The notes beneath the pieces were generated by a model. It did not search any database. It saw only the letters and a list, made by a program, of their open reading frames with translations, and was not told where the DNA came from. Below are positions 22,101 to 31,235 of a DNA stretch of 64,000 bases, in pieces. The position numbers were made by a program, and so were the translations under genes. The DNA comes from Galeopsis tetrahit. Taxonomy: Eukaryota > Streptophyta > Magnoliopsida > Lamiales > Lamiaceae. The stretch's first letter is position 1, and the number at the start of each line of letters is the position of its first letter. The DNA is taken from positions 80,498,875 through 80,562,874 of the forward strand of contig OY776121.1 of assembly GCA_963675135.1 (NCBI GenBank), read 5' to 3'.

Positions 22101-22861
22101 AGGTATCCAACTTTTCTTATTTTGCAATTTTTACGTTTGTGATTTGATATTAAATTAACTTTCTGCTGATTCTGGTGTATTTTTTTAGATTATTGAACTA
22201 GTCCTAGTTTCTGCTAATTCTTGGATAGGTTAATTCTACTAATTCAATTAATTCTTGGATAGATTGATTATTGGATTATTGCATAAGTTAATATTGATTC
22301 GGCTACTTATGTTGATTCTGTTAGTTCTTAGATTAATAAACTGCTAATTAATATTGTATCGGTGATGAGATTTTATTCTTATGATTTAATTTTATGGGGA
22401 TTATCTGCATAGAGTGTTGCAAAATCTATTGATGAACCTGTTTTATTTTCTTGTAATTTTATTCTTCTTACATACAAGAACTAGTGATAGATTTAAAATC
22501 TTACAGGAAAATGAAAAATGATAGATTGAAAATATATTTAAAATGAGGTGGATACGTTTTGACATTGTAATTGATAGCATTTCCCCTTACAATTCAAGAA
22601 CCATTCTTTAGTGAATCAACTCGAGTTTTAAATTCCAGGCGCACCTACAGATAAGGTAGGACATGAGACTACAGTAGAACATTTGCGATCTATTTATCTG
22701 GATATTAAGGGGTAATTCTTAGTGAGCTACTTTGTTTTATTTATAGGCTTTTTTTTTTCCTATTTCCTTTGTTGGTATTACTTGTTTTAAATACATGTTA
22801 GAAATGAATTTTTACTGTCATTTAGTATGTCAAGCTCTAAGAAAGAACTTTTACACTGATC

Positions 22862-22889
22862 ATATATATATATATATATATATATATAC
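22862..22889. repeat. (TA)n microsatellite
   Basis: About 14 perfect TA units. Confidence 0.95.
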
Positions 22890-23170
22890 ACTAAAAACTT
22901 AACCCCTTTTGAAGTTTCCAATTCATGGTATGTCAGCCTTTGATTATAATGAAATTTTTTATAGCTTACATAAGGGAACCAACTCAAGTATAAAAATGAG
23001 TTTGTAGTCTATCTCGGGAGATTATACTTACTCATCAATGAATACATTAAATTTTGTTAAAGATTTCAAGAATGCATTTTCTGCATCATAAATGTTTAGT
23101 TTTCAAACATATATTTTTTATTGGCTCATGACTTTCACAAATATTGCAAAGTGAGAACTACCAATATCTA

Positions 23171-23275
23171 GTTAGTGCTCCCATAATATTAGTTAATGCT
23201 CGTCTTTCTAGTAGTTAGTGCTTCCATGATATTAGTTAATGCTTGTCTTTCTGGTAGTTAGTGCTCCCATGATAT
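23171..23275 (+). repeat. ~53-bp tandem repeat in CACTA interior
   Basis: About two full units share TAGTTAGTGCTCCCAT and TTAGTTAATGCTCGTCTTTC with small changes. Confidence 0.75.
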
Positions 23276-25874
23276 TATGTTGGTAGTTTTAGCATCTTGT
23301 GGATCCCAGACATCTTAGCATATAACTTTCATAATTTAGATTAGTCTTTCTCTCTATTGACAACCTCAATAGAAATTATTATAGCCTCAAATCATATGTG
23401 TGGTAGCACTAACGACTTTCTTAAGGTGTAGGTTAACTTCACTTTCCAATTAATGAGGGTATATTCATGTGCATTACAACCTAGTTGTACCTATTAGACA
23501 ATCTGTCTTTAATTGACCTTTGCACATTGTTAAGCATAAACTTTAGTAGAAACAAAGTTCTCATATCTGAATCATTGATACATACACTCTTTATATATAA
23601 TTATGCTTTGGTGTTAGAGAATAAGCTACTTGACTCTATGAAGTCAATCATTTCAACCATTTTTTTCTTTTTCAAAAACTGCCTCTGGATAGTACATAGT
23701 CTCTTTTTTCTGGGTATCTTATTATCATATGCTTGATTTTACTATCTTCTCCATCACATTAGTGCTGAGCTTCTCTGCATTTTTCTCTCCTTTTGTGGCT
23801 TTGTGCTGAGTCAACATGCTTGCTTTCATGTAATTTTTCCCCTTCTCTGTCCATCCAGTCTCTTGTACATCTTGATTCTTTGTCTATGATCTGGCGTCTT
23901 TGCAGTTTACTTTGCTGCTTCTTAGCATCTGTATTCTGAGGAACACTCCCCTTTGAGTACCTCTAGTATTCTGATTATAAATAAATGCCTTTTTTCCTTT
24001 CAAAAAAAAAAAAATCAGGTAAATACTTGTTAAATTGATCAACTTGGTTATCTATCTTCTTTTTCTTGATTTTCTATTAATTACTTTATTTCTGGATTTT
24101 AGTTCTCACTGTTCTTTACTGATGTGTGGTTTCTCATGGTTTTACTCTGTTTATAATGGTTTACAATGATTTATTCTATTTTGTTTTAAATTAATTTGAA
24201 TAATTTCAGAGGAATTCTAAATTTCAAGATTTTTAAGGATTCTATTTAAGATTCTATTAAGTCTTTGTTCGGTTGTTCCTCTGTTTAATATTCTAGTTAC
24301 TCAAACCAACAATGGAAATAATTCGAATGTATTCAAATCATATGTCAAATGATTAACTTCTCTTGTAGAGGTTACTGTAGAGAAACTTATTATACTGCCA
24401 TGTAAGTGTCAATATTGAATCTCCTTGAAGTAGGAAATAAATATAGGTGTTTTGGTATTTTCACTATCATGCCTTCAATTTATATGCATTGATTATGATT
24501 CTAGGATTGCATATACAAATGTAGGTGTTTTAAGATATATATTTATTTAAGGGTGATCTGTGTATGTTACCCCAATTTGCATTTTTAATTGTAGTCCATT
24601 GCTTCTGAGTTTAAGAGATAATCTCTACTGAATTAGTTTTAATAAATCTGTGGCTACTCGTAAGTTCACAAAAAAAACCCCAGATTCATGGTAGTTTGTT
24701 TAGTTGCAGCCTTCAAGATATATAGTTTTAATTTTTGTTTTCATTATTGTCAAAATGACCCTTTGACTAATTTGTATGGTTTGAGAGGGGGTAAAATTGA
24801 GCCATAAACCACTTTTTTAATAGAGCAAATTGGAAGTTGTTGCTTGTGTTGTGTTGTTTTGTGTCTTTTTTATGTTTTTGTTGTCTTTTTGTGCCTTATT
24901 TGTTGCTGTTTTGTGTCGGTTTGTTGTGTTATGTTAGTTTGTTGTTGAATTATGAATGTTGCTGTTTGGAGTCCCTATTTGTTGGTTAGATGTTTAGAGT
25001 TGCTGATATGCTATTGATTTGCTGCTATGTTGTGTCAAGTTGCAGTTTGCTGTTAGAATTGTTGTTTTGCTATTCGGATCATGGTTGTCGTTTGCTGTTT
25101 GAAGGGGGGTTGTTGTTTGAAGAATTTCACGTTGTTTGTCTAATTTTCTAGTTGCGTGATATGTTAATAGGTTAGGCTTGTTACATCCTAATCATAAGAT
25201 ATATAACTAGATGTTTCTCAAATCCTCCTCCGTCGTCATTTTGTAAGACCTAATAAAAAAAATTCCTTGGTCTAATCAAAAGATTTTATTCTGTTTTATG
25301 GACTAATTATCACATAGATTTCTTTTGCAGTGAATATTCTACACTCCTAATTCTGAATTTATTTTCTAAACATTCTGAATTTTGTACATATGGATTTAAT
25401 TTTTTAGAAGTGAACCCACGGCTAAATACAAACATCATTAAATTTAAAAAATTGATATAAACACCCTTCTAAAAAAATACTGTATGGATTATAACATACA
25501 ATTGTGAATTAAATTCTACCAATTGTGGAAAAAAAGGACATTGATTGAAATTTGTAAAAAAATAAAAATCTTGGCATATATTGATCAAAATTAATAGTAC
25601 ACCAGAATCCAAAGCGTATTGTAGTAATAATATTTATTTATTTACCGAAAGCAATCCAAACTTAATAAAAAAATACGATAAGAGAAGTTCAAATTAAACT
25701 ATGAGAAAAAGTAAAAAAATATACCCCTTTTATTGGAAATTTATTGTGTTCACCATAACTTTTGTTTCTTGATCCCCACTGAAATTAACCACTATGGAAG
25801 TGAAAAGATGTTACTTTTCTCTATAAAAAAGAGATGGACTTTTCATCCAGAAATTTTAATTGGCGAAAAATGTT

Positions 25875-25876
<2 letters not shown>

Positions 25877-25922
<46 letters not shown>
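25877..25922. repeat. (TA)n microsatellite
   Basis: About 22 uninterrupted TA units, which create the repetitive tail of a spurious ORF. Confidence 0.95.
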
Positions 25923-25927
<5 letters not shown>

Positions 25928-26029
25928 AGGGTAGTTTAGACATTTTTATTAGTATAAAATTATATAAAAAAAATTAAGTGAGTTCATTTTTAAGAAAGGT
26001 TAATATCTAGTGCCTTATTAAAATTGACA

Positions 26030-27061
26030 CAAATTATTTTAGTGACAAAAAAAATTGTCACTAAATATTTTAATTAATTAGTGATGAAAAATAGTATCGT
26101 CATGAATTATTATTGTGACGAAAATATTTTGTCACTAAATATTTCGAATAATTAATGATGAAAATTAGTATTGTCATGAAATACATCTTTTATGACATCG
26201 AATGTCGTCATCAATTATTATGAAAATCGTCAACAATTATTAGTGTGATGAAAATATTTTGTCACTAAATATCCCGAATAATTAATGACGAAAAATAGTA
26301 TCATCATAAAAATACATATTTTATGACGTCAAATGTCGTCATCAATTATTATTAAAATCGTTACCAATTATTAGTGTGATGAAAATATTTTGTCACCAAA
26401 TATCTCGAATAATTAATGACAAAAAATAGTATTGTCACGAAAATATATTTTTTATGACGTCGAATATCGTCATCAATTATTATTAAAATCGCCACCAATT
26501 ATTTTTGTGACGAAAATGTTTTGTCACTAAATATCTCGAATAATTAATGACGAAAAATAGTATTGTCAAGAAAATAATTTTTTTATGACGTCAAATATCG
26601 TCATCTATTAAAATTAAAATCGTCACAAATTTTTATTGTGACGAAAATATTTTGTCTCTAAATATTTTGAACAATTAATAACAAAAAATAATATCGTCAT
26701 GAAAATATATCTTTCATGACGTCAAATATCATCATCAATTATTATTAAAATCGTCACCAATTATTATTGTGGCGATAGTTTAGCATTGTCAAGAAAAACT
26801 ATTTTTCATGACGTCGAATTTCGTCACCATTTATTGTTAAATTCGTCACATAACATTATTGTGACATACTTATTAACATCGTCACGACATTTATAAATTT
26901 GTGACGATTTTTTTTGTAATTGGTGATGAATTTATATTTTGTCACAATTTCTAGTACTTTAATGACGAAAAATAAAATTCGTCACGTTTAAGTAAGAAAT
27001 TGTGACGATTTTTGTGTCGTCGAAAAAAAATTCGTCACGAAATGTGTGATTTCCTGTAGTG
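26030..27061. repeat. Right subterminal tandem repeats of CACTA
   Basis: A unit of about 125 bp, marked by TTTTGTCACTAAATAT, TAATTAATGACGAAAAATAG and TATGACGTCGAATGTCGTCA, is repeated roughly six times from 26040 to 26800. Denser GTGACGA/CGTCACGA words follow up to the terminus. It contains many potential transposase-binding sites. The left end is not organised in such clear tandem units. Confidence 0.85.
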
Positions 27062-27927
27062 TCACTTCATTTTCTTACAAGTATATAAAGAAAATTTCAC
27101 TTATCTGGATCAGCTGAGTACTGTCATCAGCTGAGTAACCTTTTTAGAAATCAGATCAGTAGATGAATCAGCACAGTAGATTTCAGATCAGTAGATGGGT
27201 CAGCACAGTAATCCTCAGATCAGTACCCAAATTCCCTGATTTCATCTTTTTGATATCAGCACAGTGATCCTCAGATCAGTACTGTGTCCGATCAGTAGAT
27301 TTCTTGTAGACAGATTAGTAGTAAACATGTCTTTCTGTAGACAGATTAGTCAGTAATCAGATTAGTTCTGTAGAATAACTGAATTGTAATCAGATCAGTA
27401 CTGTAGACAAAGAAACTTTGTAATCAGCACAGTTCTGTAGACAAGTCAATGTATTAATCAGAATATATCTGTAGACTGCTATAGTCTGTAATCAGATCAG
27501 ATTAGTAGACTTCTTCAATTTTGTAATCAGATCAGTTCCCCCTTCAATGGAGAATTCCTCTTCTGTGCCTGTTTCACCTTGGTAGTAGTGTTAGTTTATG
27601 AGATATAGGTGTAAAACAGTACAGATTAGTAACAATATGTATAATTTAATGATCACATCAAGGTTTATGCTAAAGTGACTTAGTGATCTGAGTCAACAAA
27701 AGGATCTTTAAGAAATCACAAATTCCCCCTTAATGTATGTTCTCAGTGTCCCTCAGCTTTACCAGCTTCCTCATTGGGATTAAGGTCACTTTAGTAACCT
27801 TGTTACCTGTTTTAGTGATCTGACATAGGATTGTTCTAGATACCACTTGAGTTTTGATGTACTGCTCTTACTTTCTGCTTTATCTTACTCTTGGTATAAG
27901 ATCAGTACCTGAAATGTTAGCACAGTT
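27062..27927. promoter_or_regulatory. SIRE pol-ORF3 spacer rich in GATCAGTA motifs
   Basis: Between about 27110 and 27560 the words CAGATCAGTA and CAGCACAGTA (or GATTAGTA) alternate about twenty times. Two C-rich strings (TTCCCCCTT near 27537 and TTCCCCCTTA near 27723) would be polypurine tracts on the element's sense strand. The same motif fills the U3 array in the LTRs. I infer a regulatory spacer, possibly driving ORF3. No protein is encoded. Confidence 0.5.
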
Positions 27928-30900
27928 CTATATACACACAGAATCCATATCTATCAATCCTAAACTAATGCACAATTCTCTGAATCTCACTTCAGCCAAT
28001 GGTTTTGTAAAAATGTCAGCTCTTTGAATATCAGTATGAATCTTTTCCATTCTAATATTCTTCTTTTCAACATGATCCCTAATAAAATGATGCCTAATAT
28101 CAACATGTTTGCATCTAGTATGAAGAACAGGATTTTGAGTGATGGCAATGGCACTATTACTGTCACAATATATAGGTACATTAGATTCTACAACATTGTA
28201 GTCTCTGAGTTGTTGTATTAGCCAAAGAAGCTGACTACAACAACTACCTGCAGCCATATATTCTGCTTCAGTAGTAGAAGTTGCCACACTTGTTTGTTTC
28301 TTTGAAAACCATGAAATGAGCTTAGTTCCTAAGAATTGACATGAACCTGAAGTAGATTTTCTATCTATTTTGCAACCTCCAAAGTCCGAGTCTGAATAAC
28401 CACTTAAAGATATATCATCATCTGCAGGATACCATAATCCTCGATTAATGGTCCCCTTTAGATATTTCAATATCCTTTTAGCAGCTTCCAGATGACTTTC
28501 CTTGGGGTTTGCTTGAAATCTTGCACATACTCCAACAGAAAAAGCAATATCAGGTCTGCTGGCAGTTAGATAGAGTAGAGAGCCAATTAAAGCACGATAG
28601 TAAGGTTGGTCAGAAGACTTACCTCCTTCATCAGGATCCATTCTGTATGTAGGTTGCATGGGCACACCAACTGTTTTACAGGTTTTAATACCAAATTTAT
28701 CTAGCAAATTCTTAGTGTACTTTGCTTGATTTATAAAGATACCTTCTGAGGTTTGTTTTACTTGAAGACCAAGAAAATATGTCATTTCTCCCATCATAGA
28801 CATTTCAAATTTACTTTGCATGAGTGTAGAAAAGCTTTCACTCAGGTTTTTGTTGGGTGATCCAAAGATAATATCATCCACATAAATTTGAACAAGTAAT
28901 ATATCATTACCTTCTTGTCTTCTAAACAAAGTTCTATCAACCTTGCCTTTTGTAAAACCATTTTCAAGTAAGAATAGAGAAAGAGTATCATACCATGCTC
29001 TTGGAGCTTGTTTCAATCCATGGAGTGCTTTCTTTAACCTGTATACTTGGTGACTATTCACTTCAAAACCAGGTGGTTGTTCTACATAAACTTCTTCAGC
29101 AAGTATACCATTCAAAAATGCACTTTTCACATCCATTTGATACACAGTAAATTTCATATGTGCAGCATAAGCAAGGAACAATCTTATAGCTTCTAGCCTA
29201 GCTACAGGAGCAAAAGTTTCATCATAATCAATACCCTCAGCTTGAGAGTAGCCCTGAGCAACTAATCTAGCTTTATTTCTAACTACAAGATCATTTTCAT
29301 CCCTTTTGTTTTTGAAAATCCACTTAGTACCTACAACATTATGATTACTAGGTCTATCAACAAGTTCCCAGACTTCATTTCTAGTGAACTGATTAAGTTC
29401 TTCCTGCATGGCTACAATCCAGTTACTATCACTTAAAGCTTCAATCACAGTTTTAGGCTCAATAGATGATAGAAAACAACACCAGCAAAATAAAGACTTA
29501 CTAGGTTCTTCCTTTGAATCAAACAATTGTTTTCTAGTTTTAACACCTATACTAGAATCACCTAGAATCAGATCAGTAGAATGAGCTGACTTCCATGTCC
29601 TTCTATTCTTAACAGTATCATCATTTACATCATGCAAATTATCATGCAGATCAGTATCATTTATATCAGCAGTTTTGTTCATAGGAGAGCAGTCATTCAA
29701 TTCTTTTATTTCAGAGGTATTAGATGACTCACCTTTGTCTTTTACCTTTTCTTTATCAGAATCTTGATCTAGAACTTTCAGGAAAGGATTATAAGCTTGT
29801 ACAGATTCATATATTCCTGCATCATCATCTTCATTGTTGATCTGAAGCTGTAGTTTGTCAACTTTCTTACTGAGCTGATGATCAGCAGAGTCCTGTACAT
29901 TCTCATCAAAGACAACATGGGGTGTTTCTTCCACACATAGGGTAGAGTAATTAAACACTCTAAATGCTTTGCTTACAGAAGAGTATCCTAAGAATATCCC
30001 TTCATCAGCTTTTGCATCAAAAGCATTTAATTTACTTTTGCCATTGTTATGTATGAAACACTTACAGCCAAAAATATGAAAATAAGAAACTCTTGGTTTT
30101 CTACCTTTCCATACCTCATAAGGTGTTTTACCATGCACCTTATTAAGAGCACTTCGATTTTGAGAGTGGCAAGCTGTGTTAATAGCTTCTGCCCAAAATT
30201 TCTGAGGTGTGTTGAATTCTGCAATCATGGCTCTGCAAGCTTCTTTTAGTGTTCTGTTTCTCCTTTCTGCAACACCATTTTGTTGAGGGGTTCTGGCTGC
30301 ACTTGTCAAATGCTGTATGCCAGACTTAGAACAATAGTCAGAAATGTAACAATTAATAAATTCAGTCCCCTTGTCACTCCTAATCTTGACAATGGGATGA
30401 CCTTTTTCAACCTGCAATTTCTTCAATAGATCTGGAAGTAGTGTTTGTGTATCACTCTTTTTGTGTAGAAAGACTACCCAAGTGAACTTAGAATAATCAT
30501 CTACAACAACTAGAGTATACCTTCTTCCATTTAATGTAGGAGGAGTGATAGGACCATGAAGATCCATATGCAAGAGTTCTAAAACTCTGCTTGTTGAAAG
30601 AGTAGGAATGGACTTAAATGAAACCTTTACCTGTTTACCTTTTTGACAGGAATCACATACTTGTGACTTGGAATAGATTTCATTAGGAATGCCCTCAACA
30701 AGATGTTCTCTAGCTATCTTGTTGATTATCTTAAAGTTTAGATGGCAGAGGCGTTTATGCCAGAGCCAACTGTTTTCTTTAGGACTCTTAGTAATAAGAC
30801 AGGCATTCTTAGGACAACTATTCCAGTTCACAATGTATATACTTCCTTGTCTTGTGCCAACAAGTAGAACATTGTGAGTCCTTTTATCAATTATTTCACA

Positions 30901-31203
30901 TTTTCTGGTCTTGAACTGAACCTTGTATCCCCTGTCACAAAATTGAGATACAGATAACAAATTATACTTCAAACCTTCAACATAGGATACATCTTGGATT
31001 TCAACATCTCCATTCTTGATGAATCCAAATCCTTTTGTGATTGCCACTGAGCTATCACCAAAGATGACTTTTGGTCCTTCCTTCTCATGATAGTCAGTAA
31101 GTAAGGCCTTGGTACCAGTCATGTGGTGTGAGCACCCACTGTCTATGTACCAGGTCTCACCAACTGAACCACATTTCTTGTATAAGTCCAGTCGATCCTG
31201 CAA
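27928..31203 (-). CDS. SIRE-like pol polyprotein (protease, integrase, RT, RNase H)
   Basis: The 1091 codons contain, in order, an aspartic protease motif (WYIDSGCSHHMTG, residues 18-30), the GAG-pre-integrase HHCC zinc region (LWHKRLCHLN ... CDSCQKGK), integrase catalytic regions (LLHMDLHGP, RSDKGTEF, QQNGVAERRNRTLKE), reverse transcriptase (QMDVKSAFLNG, IYVDDIIFGS) and RNase H (SDSDFGGCKIDRKSTSG, STTEAEYMA, CDSNSAIAI). This order, with integrase before RT, defines Ty1/copia. The first listed codon is TTG, not ATG. The frame is open from about 31224, after a TAA, so translation must come from gag by recoding or from a lost start. All key catalytic acidic residues are visible. It ends at TAG (27928-27930). 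Confidence 0.93.
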   Translation of the reverse strand: MQDRLDLYKKCGSVGETWYIDSGCSHHMTGTKALLTDYHEKEGPKVIFGDSSVAITKGFGFIKNGDVEIQDVSYVEGLKYNLLSVSQFCDRGYKVQFKTRKCEIIDKRTHNVLLVGTRQGSIYIVNWNSCPKNACLITKSPKENSWLWHKRLCHLNFKIINKIAREHLVEGIPNEIYSKSQVCDSCQKGKQVKVSFKSIPTLSTSRVLELLHMDLHGPITPPTLNGRRYTLVVVDDYSKFTWVVFLHKKSDTQTLLPDLLKKLQVEKGHPIVKIRSDKGTEFINCYISDYCSKSGIQHLTSAARTPQQNGVAERRNRTLKEACRAMIAEFNTPQKFWAEAINTACHSQNRSALNKVHGKTPYEVWKGRKPRVSYFHIFGCKCFIHNNGKSKLNAFDAKADEGIFLGYSSVSKAFRVFNYSTLCVEETPHVVFDENVQDSADHQLSKKVDKLQLQINNEDDDAGIYESVQAYNPFLKVLDQDSDKEKVKDKGESSNTSEIKELNDCSPMNKTADINDTDLHDNLHDVNDDTVKNRRTWKSAHSTDLILGDSSIGVKTRKQLFDSKEEPSKSLFCWCCFLSSIEPKTVIEALSDSNWIVAMQEELNQFTRNEVWELVDRPSNHNVVGTKWIFKNKRDENDLVVRNKARLVAQGYSQAEGIDYDETFAPVARLEAIRLFLAYAAHMKFTVYQMDVKSAFLNGILAEEVYVEQPPGFEVNSHQVYRLKKALHGLKQAPRAWYDTLSLFLLENGFTKGKVDRTLFRRQEGNDILLVQIYVDDIIFGSPNKNLSESFSTLMQSKFEMSMMGEMTYFLGLQVKQTSEGIFINQAKYTKNLLDKFGIKTCKTVGVPMQPTYRMDPDEGGKSSDQPYYRALIGSLLYLTASRPDIAFSVGVCARFQANPKESHLEAAKRILKYLKGTINRGLWYPADDDISLSGYSDSDFGGCKIDRKSTSGSCQFLGTKLISWFSKKQTSVATSTTEAEYMAAGSCCSQLLWLIQQLRDYNVVESNVPIYCDSNSAIAITQNPVLHTRCKHVDIRHHFIRDHVEKKNIRMEKIHTDIQRADIFTKPLAEVRFRELCISLGLIDMDSVCI

Positions 31204-31235
31204 AGTAGTGATCTTAATAATTTAGGTACCCTAGT

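Larger units (their letters stand above)
22110..25870. other. CACTA interior, T-rich intron-like region
   Basis: Strongly T-rich on the plus strand, with GTTGTTTTGTG-type words at 24838-25150 and no long ORF. It looks like intronic or intergenic DNA carried by the element. No exon could be supported. Confidence 0.45.
16194..27061. mobile_element. Non-autonomous CACTA element, 10.9 kb
   Basis: The ends CACTACAGGAAAT and ATTTCCTGTAGTG are perfect terminal inverted repeats of the CACTA (En/Spm) type, and TCA is duplicated on both sides (16191-16193 and 27062-27064). About 1 kb inside each end is packed with TTTCGTCAC/GTGACGAAA-type repeats, the usual subterminal binding region of CACTA transposase. 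No reading frame above about 100 codons lies between, so no transposase or TnpA-like protein is encoded in open form. The 8.7-kb middle is A+T-rich and includes a MITE, SSRs and a gene-like first-exon region. It is presumably mobilised in trans. Confidence 0.93.

Noticed and set aside
26030..26810. CRISPR-like array
   Set aside because: The repeats are long, diverged and without unique spacers. They are CACTA subterminal repeats in a plant genome.
27925..27936. Leaky UAG readthrough signal at the end of pol, as reported for SIRE1
   Set aside because: Pol does end in TAG, but the following AACTGT does not fit the CARYYA context, and ORF3 lies more than 1 kb away even without the CACTA element.
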